From contig CM075669.1 in NCBI GenBank assembly GCA_037962975.1, positions 191,526,501 through 191,590,500 of the forward strand: a stretch of DNA of 64,000 nucleotides. Direction: 5' to 3'. The DNA comes from Clitoria ternatea (taxonomy: Eukaryota; Streptophyta; Magnoliopsida; Fabales; Fabaceae). The notes beneath the pieces were generated by a model. That model was not told the DNA's origin, made no database searches, and worked only from the letters and a program-made list of their open reading frames with translations. The position numbers and the translations under genes were made by a program. Shown in pieces: positions 35,445-46,804 of the stretch (within the stretch, counting starts at the first letter, position 1; each line of letters opens with the position of its first letter).

Positions 35445-37035
35445 TGTAACACCCTGAATTTTTAAAATAGGAAGTTAAATTAAGAAAATAAATATTGAAT
35501 AATTAAATATGAAATAATTAATATCCCAAAATGCTAGAAATAATTTAAATAAGATTTTTAGAGACTGTTAGTGAATTATTTTGACCGGATAAGTTAAAAA
35601 CTGACCCGGATAAAATATGGGTGTCGGACCAAGTATCTCCGATTGAGATGCCGTTGGTCAAGGCCGTAGATAATGTTATTGGGATTCCGAATATATATTC
35701 GGAATAATTTTTGAATATGTATTGAGCCCGAACAGAGAACCTGTTTAGTTAAAAATGGAAGAGTTTAGTGAAAAGTTAAAAATGTAAATAAAAACTCTTC
35801 ACTCTTTTCACTCTCACTTCCGTGACTCACCCTTTTCTTGGAGGCAAAGACACACTTCTTCTTCTTCCCTCATTTTTCCCTTCGTCATCTCTTCTTCTTC
35901 CCCATGAGCTTGAAAAACTTAGTGCCCTTTTCCCCTCTTATTTTTGTCCACCCTTAAAGCTTGAAGGAAGGCATGGTAGCTTGAAGCTTCTCTCCTCCTC
36001 CTCTTCATTTTCGTCGTCCTCTTTCTCCCTCTTAAACTCTATTTTCGATTTAGGGCAAGGTAAGCCCTTTACCACCATTTTTATGTTTGGAGTCTAGGGA
36101 ATAGGGGATGGTAACTTGGAGGAGTATTAAATGTTGTGGGTAGAGAAAAGAAATATTAAATGCATGAACCCTAAGGTATGGGTGGAATAATAAGGGTATT
36201 TATGAGTAATAAAAGAAGTTTGTGAAGATGGGGTTGAGGGATGATGAGTATTTATGATGGATGATGGGTTTGGGGAAAACCCTAACTTATTAAAATTGGG
36301 GGAAATGTATAATATTGAAAGGATTAACATTTATTGATAGGGGAAATGTAATAAATGAAGAGGCATTAACATTTAATGATGACTAGAGATGGTGGTTGGA
36401 AAATATGAATAAAAGCCCACTTAAGATAGAATAAATGTAAGGTGTGGCAAATGGAATAACCTAACAAATTAGGTTGTAGCCCTTGATAATAATGAATGGT
36501 GGGTTAAGGAAAGGAATTCCCGAAGCCTAAGTAAGCAAATAAATGAACTTATAATAATTTCCACATGGTAAGAATCATGTGTACATAGACATGTAGATGT
36601 ATATTGAAATGGCCTTTGAATGAATAATTGATGTGGCCCTATAATGATTGGTGTAGGATTTGATAACACGGATGAAGCGGGAACATCAAACCCGGAAGTT
36701 TACTTCTCTTAAGGTAGGAGAGGGGTTTATTTTCTAAATGTATGAGAACTGTGATGATAATGTATGTATTAATGTAATATGGCATATTTTCTTGAATGAG
36801 TATGATAACTTGTGCATGTAGTGAGAATTGTGTATGGTGTTTAAAATGAGTGTTATATGATGAGTACCTGAAACCTTTGGTGGGAATGTTTCTTGAATAT
36901 ATGGGTTGATATTTATGTTTGACCTTGTGAAATATAGTGTGGTTGAGTGCGAATGTACCCTGGATGAGAGGGTGAGATAATTCTATTGAGTTGAGGCATG
37001 CATGAGCATTGCATCTATGGCATAGCATGCATATT

Positions 37036-37245
37036 GTGAAGATGATGTTATCATATTGTGAATATATCACCTTGCGGGGTGCCACGAAGGGTAAATCCCG
37101 AAGTGAAGATGATGTTTATCATATTGTGAATATATCACCTTGCGGGGTGCCACGAAGGGTATATCCCGGAGTGAAGATGATGTTATCATATTGATGAATA
37201 TATCACCTTGCGGGGTGCCACGAAGGGTATATCCCAGAGTGATGA
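37036..37245 (+). repeat. 68-bp tandem repeat, three units, in the Tekay-2 LTR
   Basis: Units start GTGAAGATGATGTTATC near 37036, 37103 and 37171. Each contains CACCTTGCGGGGTGCCACG, a GC-rich inverted-repeat core (CACCttgcggGGTG) in an AT-rich context. Confidence 0.9.
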
Positions 37246-38336
37246 TGTTAATTTAAGTGACTGGTCACTATTGGATTAAAAATTGGATCCGTGCATATAC
37301 ATCTTAAACACTAGCATGTGCATTAGCCATAGAAGCATGGGATAAAGTGTTACCCTATTGATGAGATTATGAGAGGAGTAGGTGGAACCCTTCCTTGAAT
37401 TACTAACTTTGATTGTGATGTTGGTTGATGTGGGTTTGAGAAACTTGATGGATAGGTGTTTAATGAAAATTGATGGTTGATTAACTTGGTGTTGGAATGA
37501 ACTCCACTTGAGGAGAGGATATTTGTATTGCATTCATTCATATGTTATCTTAAATATCAAATTTTCATCATTGAGAAAGTATACTCACTCTACCTGTGGT
37601 ATATCTTTTTAGCTCCTGTGTTGTAGGGCTTGCCTGTGGAGCTCTTGTGTGGAGAAGTGGTGTGAAGGAAGCCCATTTGGTAAAGAATGCCTTGGCCGGC
37701 AACATTTTGATTTTATGGTTTGTGTAGAATGTTTGTAATGTATATAGTATTCTGCATATTTTGTATAGCCATGAATTGGTATGAATGATGTATAATGATT
37801 TTGTAGGTCATGTGTGAAAATTGGAACCTACATATAAGACCAATTTTCAGTTATGACCCTGGTGATGTAAGATGCTAATGTGTGAGTGCTTGAATTTTGC
37901 TCACTTTGATGATCAAATGATGAGAATTGTGAATGATGACTTTATGTGCTGTATAATTGATGATATTTCATGATTATTATGTATAAGTAAGGAACTAGTA
38001 GGGTCAAAATGAGTTTTTTGAGTTTTGGGTGGTGTGTGGTGGTTCCAATAGCTTAAATACATGATTTGTGACTTGTAGAAACTGGAACGGGTCAATTCCG
38101 TTGAGAATAGACCCCTAAGTTACTCAAGAAGGCTCAGGAATGGACTAAACGCATTTATTTGCATAAGTTCCTCATTTTTGAGAATTTTTGGGTGAGGCCA
38201 GTGGCCACACGTCACAATTGGTGTATTTTAATTGGTGTCAAAATTTGGTAGCATTTGGAGTTGATATGAAAAAGTTAGGGGGTTAGAAGTCCAAAAATAA
38301 GGCTTTTTCTGCATAAAAATAGCAACTGTGCTGTCT

Positions 38337-38585
38337 CGAATCGATTTGAGGATCTCTGAATCGATTCAAGAGCTGCTGTTTTTACTGTTTTTGGTTCCAA
38401 GAAGACCTGAATCGATTCATACGATTTTGAATCGATTCAAGGACCTCTGTTTGCATAATTTTGAGTTCCAGAAGCGTCTGAATCGATTCATACAAGCTTG
38501 AATCGATTCAAGGGATCCTGTTTTTACTGTTTTGCACTCCAGAATCATTTGAATCGATTCATAGGGTGTTTGAATCGATTCATGA
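38337..38585 (+). repeat. Doublets of TGAATCGATTCA in the Tekay-2 LTR
   Basis: Eight copies of a GAATCGATTC palindrome arranged as four pairs. Within pairs the spacing is 20, 20, 20 and 21 bp. Between pairs lie ~50-bp segments ending 'ctgtttttactgttttg'-like. The array is 370-620 bp before the LTR end. Confidence 0.9.
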
Positions 38586-38962
38586 CCCTGTTTTTCACAT
38601 TTTTCCTCTATCTTGGGATATCATTGGTATTGTTTTACTATAATATGATCGTACAACGCCCCACACGCATAATTAATACATTTTATCAATTCGATGGACC
38701 ATCCTTTGACCTTCTACCACTTCCCTTCATTTCCTTAATGTAATTGTACACTTCCGCTACTCCTTGTTGATGATCATGAGATAAATCATCCAAGGTTCAC
38801 TCTTTGACTTAAATTTTCACCTTCTCATATCTTCACATATGAGATAGGTTATTAAAATAGGTCCGGGGATTACTTGCCAAAGTTTTCATCTCGCGATCTC
38901 TTCCATCCTTTAATTGTTTTAAATCGCGAAAAATTTACCCCTATTTTTGGGGCGTCTCAACC

Positions 38963-38981
38963 TGGTATCAGAGCATTATTC
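38963..38981 (+). other. Primer binding site of Tekay-2
   Basis: TGGTATCAGAGCATTATTC starts 3 nt after the LTR end. Complementary to initiator tRNA-Met. Confidence 0.93.
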
Positions 38982-39655
38982 GCTCTGTATTACTGTGATT
39001 AGCTGTTGTTATTACTGGACCATGATACATGATTGATGAATGATTGTCATTGTTATTTGATTTGTGTATGAAATGATTATGGATTGAAAGTAATTGTTAT
39101 AAGTCCGGCCAAGCTTTCTTCACACTACTCTTCCTCAATGATGAATCCTATGTTTTGTGAATGCATACTATAACACCCTTGATTTTCTGTACTCGAATCC
39201 CGATGTGATCGACATAATTAATAAAAATTGCGAATAAATTTTTCGCGTTTGAAAATATTTCTAAGACATCACCATGACCATATCATGACCCAAATCACAG
39301 AAAAATCAGAGGGTGAGATTATAAAACCTGAAGCTGGATCGATAAATAAATTGCCCATAACGGTATACGAAAATAATAGAGTTTACAGCGGAAGAAGAAT
39401 GTGTATACCGGGCACACGCCTAGTCCCATATATGACGATATGAGAAAAGGCTCGGCAAAACACGCAATAGCATATCGTAAGCCTAATAGACATCCATCAT
39501 CCTTTTACATAATTATATAAGCATGTAATGCCTAAGATATAATTACATATACATAAATATATTCATCTACATTCGGGGATCTTCTCCCGACTATCACAAC
39601 CATCAATTAACATCATTCAATTTCAATCCTTCTAATACACATCAAATCATCTCTT

Positions 39656-39661
<6 letters not shown>

Positions 39662-39702
<41 letters not shown>
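39662..39702. repeat. (TA)n microsatellite in the solo LTR
   Basis: About 20 TA units. Confidence 0.95.
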
Positions 39703-39704
<2 letters not shown>

Positions 39705-40547
39705 CATCATCCATCAATTCAAAGGATTGTCTTATACATACTCGAAATCTTTAAATCATCTATTTCATCATATACCATTTAATCAATACACAAGAATCCA
39801 TAAATGATGCCGGCCAAGGCACTTCCTCTACCACTATATACCTTTACCAAATCTTGATCTTTAAATCCAAACTTATCCCATGGCAACCTGCATCACGATG
39901 CTAAAAAGGAGACCACATGGGAGAGTGAGTTAAACATTCAAAATGACGAATAATATATATATTGTGATCATGTGTATATGCATACAACGTCATGTGTGCT
40001 CTGCTATCAAAATATTAAATTATCATTCATTCATTACCTCATTATCACAATAGGCATACAAGCCTCATGAATCGTAATTCATATCATAAATAAGCACAAG
40101 CACATACATAATCATATACACAATCACCAGCCACTTATCAACAAGGGCATTCATATTCATTATCATCATCAATCGTAAACAGTCACGCCCTTCATCATAT
40201 TGGGCCGTAAATACAGATCGTCATATTCACATCATTTCGTTTATTCATATATTCTCTTACTTTTATATGGTCTTCCATTATAATAACTTCTCATCTCATC
40301 AACACCAATACCATCATCTCATTCATCATCAATCATCATCATATTCTGGCATATCACCATGCTATATGCAAATGCTCTTATGGCTAATGCATATGCACAA
40401 TGGAATAATCAACAACAAATGCGGATCCGACTGTGGGAATAAACACCAAGTTGTGGGTCAAGCATAGGTGTGCTACTATGCCCCTACTGCAGTAGTAAAA
40501 TGTGTACACATATCTCAAAACATGCATGCATCTCGACAACATCTTTT

Positions 40548-40914
40548 ACTGGTACCAAACCGCTATCGCCCATCTGTAGCACTAGTCACCCTGTGACTTG
40601 CGGATTAACATCGTGGCCTCAACTACCACAAGTGCTACGGGCCCCTCCCGAACACACATCGAGAGAGCCGTGTCCCGTCGGACACCGAGGTAAAATCGCT
40701 CACCATAGAGCCGCCCGCCCACTAGGCCCGCCACATAGGGTGCCTCGTCACCAAACTATGGACAGCTTTGTGACTCATACACCGAGTCACAGGGGAAAAT
40801 CACAATACGCTCGTGCACTGAGCCGCCCTCCCACTGGGCCCGCCTAGTGGAACCCCCTAATATTCCACATAGATAGCGATGATATGCCATGGATGCAATG
40901 CAAATGCAAATCAA
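40548..40914 (-). repeat. Conserved GC-rich block shared by two LTR families
   Basis: Matches 18671-19036 and 31998-32363 in the Tekay-1 LTRs with about 15 mismatches and one indel in ~366 bp by eye, while sequences on either side are hard to align. It contains an internal imperfect duplication, 'tgagccgcccgcccactggg' and 'tgagccgccctcccactggg'. It lies in the middle of the LTR. Open frames in it are short and I do not call a protein. Confidence 0.9.
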
Positions 40915-42839
40915 ATGCATCCTCACTCTGTGCATCCTAAATGCCACTCATCAAACATCATCATCATCATCATCACAATCACCAACACCACCATACACCT
41001 TAGTGGGTTTCGACCTTGTTGGTTTCATAATTATTATTTTCAAGTTTTAATGTGGCATTTCCATCTCAACATGTTTTCGCATATATTTCACATCATACAC
41101 ACAAGTCAATACTTGTAAACAGCCACTATGGCATTTCAACATCACATATTATTCATCAATATTACCACACTTCATTTAGTGGATTTTCATCTCATCATTT
41201 ATAATAATCCACACATGGATATCAAAGGGCATAGCAATCATCATAATATTAATCCACACACGTGGCAACAAGGTGTTACGAATTACATATACATATATAG
41301 CAACCATAATTGCCTCACACACATGTAAGTCAATTACTTGCACCCATCACAAGAATATCATAATAGTTCTCAATAATTATCAAATTGTCATTTCAATTAA
41401 TTCAATACATATACATGGCAAGGCAAGCATGAGTATCCATCACATACAACAATCACTACTAAATTTACTCATGCAATTTGAATGTTAACTCCTCTCCTAC
41501 CTTAAGGGAAGAGCCGAACCATTCTAATGCTCCAAGAGCTCCTTTGCACCCTTCGGAATACGATCTACATATTATACATATACACTCATACAATTAATAA
41601 GCCATTACAAGGCATTCCCTCATAGTTCTTAAATATTCACTAGCTTATCATAAAGTCCAACATCAAGTCCTAGATTTGATAAACACTAACTTATGCAACT
41701 GTATTAGGCTTCGGGAATTCCTTTCTCAAAACCAAGATCCTCTAGATCTAAAAGGGTTAACCATTCCCAATTACAACAACATCACATTTATCCCTCATCT
41801 AAAATGTCATCCATATTACCTTAATCATTCAAATGCCATCATAATCATTATGACTTAATATTTACATTCTTTTTTACATATTTCATAACAACACTTATTC
41901 ATGGGTTTCACCATCAATGGTCCTCTACCATTTTCACTATCATTTTCCATCATCCAACAATTTATTATATATATACCTTTCTCCCATTTCATAATGTAAG
42001 GGTTTTCATTAGACCCCAATAACTATTACTAATACTCATGCTTATCAATCACTATCAATGGTCATCATTCATCATTAATCTCATTCTCTAATATCGTTAA
42101 GCATACATTTTATTCTCCTTTCACACTTCCCCCCAATTTATTAGAGTTAGGGTTTCACTAAAAACCCATCAACATCATTAATACCCATTTATTTCTCATC
42201 ACCTCCCAACCTTAATCTTAAGTGCCTTATTAGCCACTCGTAAGGGCTTACATTTAAGCCACCCCATCTTAGGGTTTTCCACATTAATGCTCTCCCAACA
42301 ACCCATATGCCATAAATACTCTCCCACAAATACATAGAACCCAACATCTAGGGTATAAAACTCATAAAGAATGGTGGAGAACTTACCTCACCCAGGAGCC
42401 AACATAAGCTTTCCATGGAGAGAAATCCACATGGAAAACAGAGTGGGAGAAGGGGGAGAAATTGGGTCCAGTTCAAGCTCCTCCTTCAAGCTTCCACAAG
42501 AAATGAAAATGGTGGAAGAGGAGAAAACACTCCACACGGCTGGGTTTTGGAGAGAGGAAAAGAGGAGATGGAGAAGGGAAGAAAACGAAGAAAAGAATCG
42601 GGAAGAAGGGGAAAAGTGACGTGAAAAGTGGGAAGAAAGTGAGAGTTTATGTTTTTAATATTCGTTTCCCCTTAAAAATATCTCACTGTTACCTCATAAT
42701 TAAAAATGGCAGCTCAATAATCCATCTTGCCATGTTATATTTACTTTAATATCCTTTCATGTCCTCAGAACCGAGTAAAAGAAGGGTCAATATACACAAA
42801 CCGAGAGAAAAGAAGGGAGGTACAATCGGAACCGAAAGC

Positions 42840-44450
42840 AAGGAAGGGAAAAAAATATAGACAGAGGTGTCACTCGCTCAAGTGACACCCACTTCACTTG
42901 AGCGAGACAGCCCCATTCGCGTGAACCTTTCCTTTCGCACAATCGAAATAACTCCAATAACAATTTTCCACACTCACTCGCTTGAGCGAGGTATTAATTC
43001 GCTTAAGCGAATCCGACAGGAATTCTTCCTTCCCAGCACTCGGGTTTTTGTTGACAGAATAACCCCCAAAACTGACCCAACATTCATTTGGTTTTCACTC
43101 GGCAAATTGCTTTAAAACTGACTCATCACACTCGGTTACTCACTTCGTGAAATCATTCAAAACCGACTCCCAACACTCGGATTTTCACTCGGCAAAATCA
43201 TTAAGACCGTCCAGTTTCTCACTTGGCTAATCACTCAGCAATCTATTTCAGATCCGAGTCATCACTCAATAAGTATTTCACTTGGTAATCTGTTTCCAGA
43301 ACCGAGTCGCCTCAATCAGTCATTCCCTCGGTAAGTTCATTCTAAATCCGAGTACTTACTCACACGGGCTCCACTCGGTATCCCTTCACTCAGAATCAGG
43401 GGTTCTATTCACTCGGTAAAAATGGCTATTCCACTCGGAATCCATAAACTCTCCTCACTCAGAATATACAATCATATACTTAGAATATTTCCTATCTGAA
43501 CCATCACAACAACCCTTCCCTCGGAAGAGGTTCGCTCGGATTTCCACCATCAAATTCCATTCAAAATTACCCTGACCTCATCACCCGGAGAAATCCACTA
43601 AGCTATCTCACTCAGATTTATCCAATATTTGGTCACTCGGAATGTATACCTAACCTCGTTCACTTGGAAGAGGACTTCCTGAGACACCTCAATCGGACCA
43701 TTATAATCACTCTTCCTTCGAAAGAGGTTCACTCGGTGTTTCCACTTGGAAATACCCAAACCTTCCCCACTCGGGTTTTTACTCGTGTTTTCACTCGACA
43801 ACACATGAACTAGTCTTCCCTAGGCAGTGTCCTTCTCGAGTACCTCTTACTCGGATTAATCATAAATCTTTATCACTCAGAAAATCCACATACTTAAGCC
43901 TCACTCAGAATTGAACATCAGAATGTACTCCACTCGGAACAGGTTACACTAGGCTCAGAAATTCCCCATTCGGGACTCCACTGCCTAGATCATCACATTC
44001 ACGAGCCTTCTACTCGGTTTAGGCCCACTTCTTCACTCGGAAGGTCATGACTCGGACTTGAGTCACCCAGGGTTCACTCAAGAGTTTTACCACTTGGGCA
44101 GGATTCACTTATACACTCGTCCACTCACCATTCTAATGGTCTCGCCTGAGCGAAAGCCATTCCCTAAATTCTTCGCTCGGGCGGGTTTCGTCCAGTACCC
44201 AAATCCTTGATCCTCCCAGCATCTTCGCTTGAGCGAACTGTCCATTCGCCTAAGCGAAATCGGGCCAGTAGCTAATTCCATCAACCCCGCTCGGCGAAGC
44301 CCCTTGTGGCCTGGGCGAAGCTACCCCAGGGGCCAATATACTGAAACAGGGGACTCTCGCTTAGGCGAGGTCCCATCTCGCTTGAGTGAGACAATCGGAT
44401 TTCACCCAGAATTGGCAATCCTCACAACCTGCGCAGGAAATTCTCCTTTT
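42840..44450 (-). repeat. CTCGCTTGAGCGAG and ACTCGG word-rich region
   Basis: The ends (42870-43020 and 44130-44400) hold copies of the CTCGCTTGAGCGAG type also found in Tekay-1. Between them, about 43060-44110, the word CACTCGG or ACTCGG (CCGAGT on the minus strand) recurs dozens of times at irregular 15-40 bp intervals. There is no stable period and no coding potential. On the minus strand it lies upstream of the leader, in the U3 part of the LTR. Confidence 0.8.
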
Positions 44451-44976
44451 TAAGTTAAATTAATCACAACCAAGACTTCATACGCGACACATGGAACATC
44501 TAAAACTCACTCTAAACATTCATACTCGGAATTCTTCATTATAAACCCAATTGGATTCATCCCATGGTTCATACACCTTATAAAGGTATCATACGGCCTA
44601 ATTGAGCATTCCTATTTACAAAATTTTAATTCTAACATATTATCCGTATGAAATTCAAGCTCATCTCCATATATATATATTCATACTTTGCCACCATGGT
44701 TCCATATATTCCCACACATCATCATCAATAACCATCAACTTGCCATTCTCATTAATTATTCATTTTTGTAAAATTCGGGATGTTACACATACCACACTAT
44801 GACATGATAATATGCTTGTATGAGCTGAATGTGGATTGGTTGGTATTAGACTCCATGAGGGAGGGCCATAACTTAATTTTTATGATAAAGTACTAAAGTG
44901 TGAGACTATAGAGGAATTTTATGAATAAGTTCACTAATGTTAGATGAATCTCATGTTATGATTATAGATATTGAGA

Positions 44977-46711
44977 TGGCCCGTCGTCGTCAAGATAATG
45001 ATGACGCTATAGCTAGAGCCTTGAACCGTTTTGCGGATCTCCTTGAATCGCAAAACCGCGAAAGACAAGAGGCGGAAAGATAACCCGCTCCTGTTGTTCA
45101 AGGTACTCAAGGCCTTGACATGTTTCTAAAGTGGAAACCCTCTGAGTTTCATGGTGGATTTAGGCCTGAGCAATCCTATGTATGGATCCGAGATGTTGAG
45201 CGGATCTTCGATAGTTTCGAGTGCAATGAACTCCAGAAAGTAGAGTATGATGTTTTCATGATGAGAGATGAAGCGGAGACTTGGTGGAGACTCACCAAGA
45301 GTAGAATGAATGCTGCTGCAATTCCCTTGACTTGGGAAAACTTTAAGCTTGAACTCATGAGGAAATATGTACCCGAAAGCTATAAGAGCAAGAAGGAGCT
45401 CGAGTTCATGGAACTCAGGCAAGGCATGATGACGGTGGAAGAGTATGCTTCCAAATTTGAAGAACTCTGTGAATTCTACCCTCCTTATCAACAAGAGGGA
45501 ACTGAAGCCTCTAAATGCGTAAAGTTTGAGAACGGTCTACGCCCTGATATTCAAAGGGCCATATGTCACTAAGAAATCTGAAGTTTCACTGTACTTGTGA
45601 ATAAGTGTCGTATTTATGAAGAACATGCTCCCTCTCAACATTCTAAATTCGACTCTAAGTTGAAGGGTCAATCTTCTAGTTTCAAGAGGCAGGAAAATTT
45701 TAGAAGAGAACGCTTTCTGAGGGGTACCCATTCCAATGCCCAAGCTAGAGGCGGTGGACGTGGTAATACTTTTGGCCGGGGTAATGTAAATACCAATGGG
45801 CCGAGATGCTATAGGTGTGGAGGACCTCATTATATTCGCGAGTGTGCACAACGGGATGACGTGGTGTGTTTTAATTGTGACCAAGTAGGACATACTCGCC
45901 CCGCCTGTCCTTTGCTTGCGAGGCGGGCTCATATGCAAGCTAATGCCCCTAACCGTGATAATGCACCTGCTCATCTGAACCGCGGAGGCCACAATGGTGG
46001 TCGGGGCCGTGGTAATGGAAATAATGGTGGTCGACATGGTGGCCGAGATGGCTATAATGGTGGAAGACATGGCAACGGTCGAGGAAATGGCAACGGTGCA
46101 CGTGATGGGAACAGAAATGGTGGGAATGTTCAGCCCAATGCCGGTAGAGTGTTTGCTGTGACCGGTGAGGAAGCAGCACAAGCAGATAACTTGGTTGAAA
46201 GTAAGTGTGAAATTCTTGGACACTCAGTACATGTCATTTATGATTCGGGTGCAACCCAGTCTTTTATATCTGAGGATTGTGTTCGGCGATTGAGATTGCC
46301 GGTATGTTTGATGAAAAATGCACTAGTGGTTACCACCCCAACCGGTACTTGTCTTAGATCGGTTAACCGGTGTGATAATGTTGATATGCTCCTAGACGAG
46401 AGAAGATTTGTTGTGTCCTTTATTTGCTTACCTATGAAGGGATTGGAGATCATACTTGGTATGGATTGGCTCTCCACCAACAAAGTTTTGGTCGACTGTC
46501 AACAATGTACCGTCATTTTCCCTTCTTCTGATATGGGACAATTCGATGTGCAAGGTATAGCTCAACTTTGCATATTACTATCTCTTACCGATGGGACGAG
46601 TGGTCCTGATCCCATTATCATCCCTGTGGTGTCTGAATTTCTGGACGTGTTTCCCGAAGAGATACCTGGCTTACCACCTCCACGGGAGGTTGAGTTCGCT
46701 ATTAACATCCC
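44977..46711 (+). pseudogene. Tekay-2 gag-protease with the start of RT
   Basis: Starts MARRRQDNDDAIARALNRFA. TAA stops occur near 45080 and 45570, the latter in the AICHQEI context where Tekay-1 has Gln. The capsid-like part is 45120-45572 (FLKWKPSEFHGGFRPEQSYV, ETWWRLTKSRM, FMELRQGMMTVEEY). Two zinc knuckles follow: CYRCGGPHYIREC, with the same short spacing as Tekay-1, and CFNCDQVGHTRPAC. A Gly/Arg/Asn tail leads to the protease motif DSGATQSFIS and GMDWLSTNKVLVDC. RT opens with VVSEFLDVFPEEIPGLPPPRE and is cut at ~46711. Confidence 0.88.
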
Positions 46712-46738
46712 GATCCCATTAACATCCCTGTGGCGTCT
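46712..46738 (+). other. Templated filler at the Tekay-2/Ogre-2 deletion junction
   Basis: These 27 bp repeat 46608-46634 of the same element with 25 of 27 identities (gatcccatta...tccctgtgg). They sit exactly where RT sequence stops and Ogre-2 3' UTR sequence begins. Short copies of nearby sequence at a breakpoint are typical of end-joining or synthesis-dependent repair. Confidence 0.65.
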
Positions 46739-46804
46739 TTTAAGTTTCTTTTCATAAATTGCCAAAGTTGGCATCTTTCAAGTTTCTTTCCAAAAAAACT
46801 AGAA
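46739..46804 (+). other. First part of the remaining Ogre-2 3' UTR
   Basis: Contains 'gccaaagttggcatctttcaag', the same module as the cluster at 49785-50160, and leads into the 30-bp minisatellite. Confidence 0.7.

Larger units (their letters stand above)
35445..38959 (+). repeat. 5' LTR of Tekay-2 (3515 bp)
   Basis: Starts TGTAACACCCTGAATTTT and ends GGGGCGTCTCA, the same terminal words as Tekay-1. The first ~330 bp align with Tekay-1 (GGTGTCGGACCAAGTATCTC and a palindromic CCGAATATATATTCGG). A purine/pyrimidine-asymmetric leader ends in CAAGGTAAG (GT at 36060-36061). It also contains a 68-bp tandem repeat (37036-37245) and paired TGAATCGATTCA motifs (38337-38585). A Ser/Leu-rich open frame at 35822-36097 lies in the CT-rich leader and I do not regard it as a gene. 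Confidence 0.9.
39169..44787 (-). mobile_element. 5.6 kb solo LTR of a third Tekay-like family
   Basis: Flanked by a perfect 5-bp duplication, catac (39164-39168 and 44788-44792), with no internal coding region, PBS or second LTR. On the minus strand it starts TGTAACATCCCGAATTTTAC and ends GGGTGTTATA, so the final CA has become TA. Colinear landmarks shared with the Tekay-1 LTR in the same orientation set the strand: the conserved block 40548-40914, GCCGGCCAAGG near 39810, and the donor-like site at 42385-42386. It is ~1.7 kb longer than the Tekay-1 LTR, mostly because of the repeat-rich region 42840-44450. It arose by LTR-LTR recombination (inference). Confidence 0.88.
35445..46711 (+). mobile_element. 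Tekay-2: 3'-truncated Ty3/gypsy element
   Basis: Plus orientation. It has a 5' LTR (35445-38959), a tRNA-Met PBS (38963), a leader split by a solo LTR (39169-44787), then gag, protease and the first residues of RT (44977-46711). RNase H, integrase and 3' LTR are missing because the element is joined directly to the Ogre-2 3' UTR. Its proteins and LTR ends resemble Tekay-1, but the LTR body differs, so it is a separate family of the same lineage. The 5 bp before it are cattg. No right partner exists. Confidence 0.9.

Noticed and set aside
35822..36097. 91-residue Ser/Leu-rich frame in the Tekay-2 LTR
   Set aside because: Lies in the pyrimidine-rich leader before the donor-like site; no matching frame in the related LTRs.
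42371..42624. Glu/Arg-rich frames in the solo LTR
   Set aside because: Purine-rich leader on the antisense strand of the LTR; the equivalent regions of Tekay LTRs are likewise skewed but do not share a protein.
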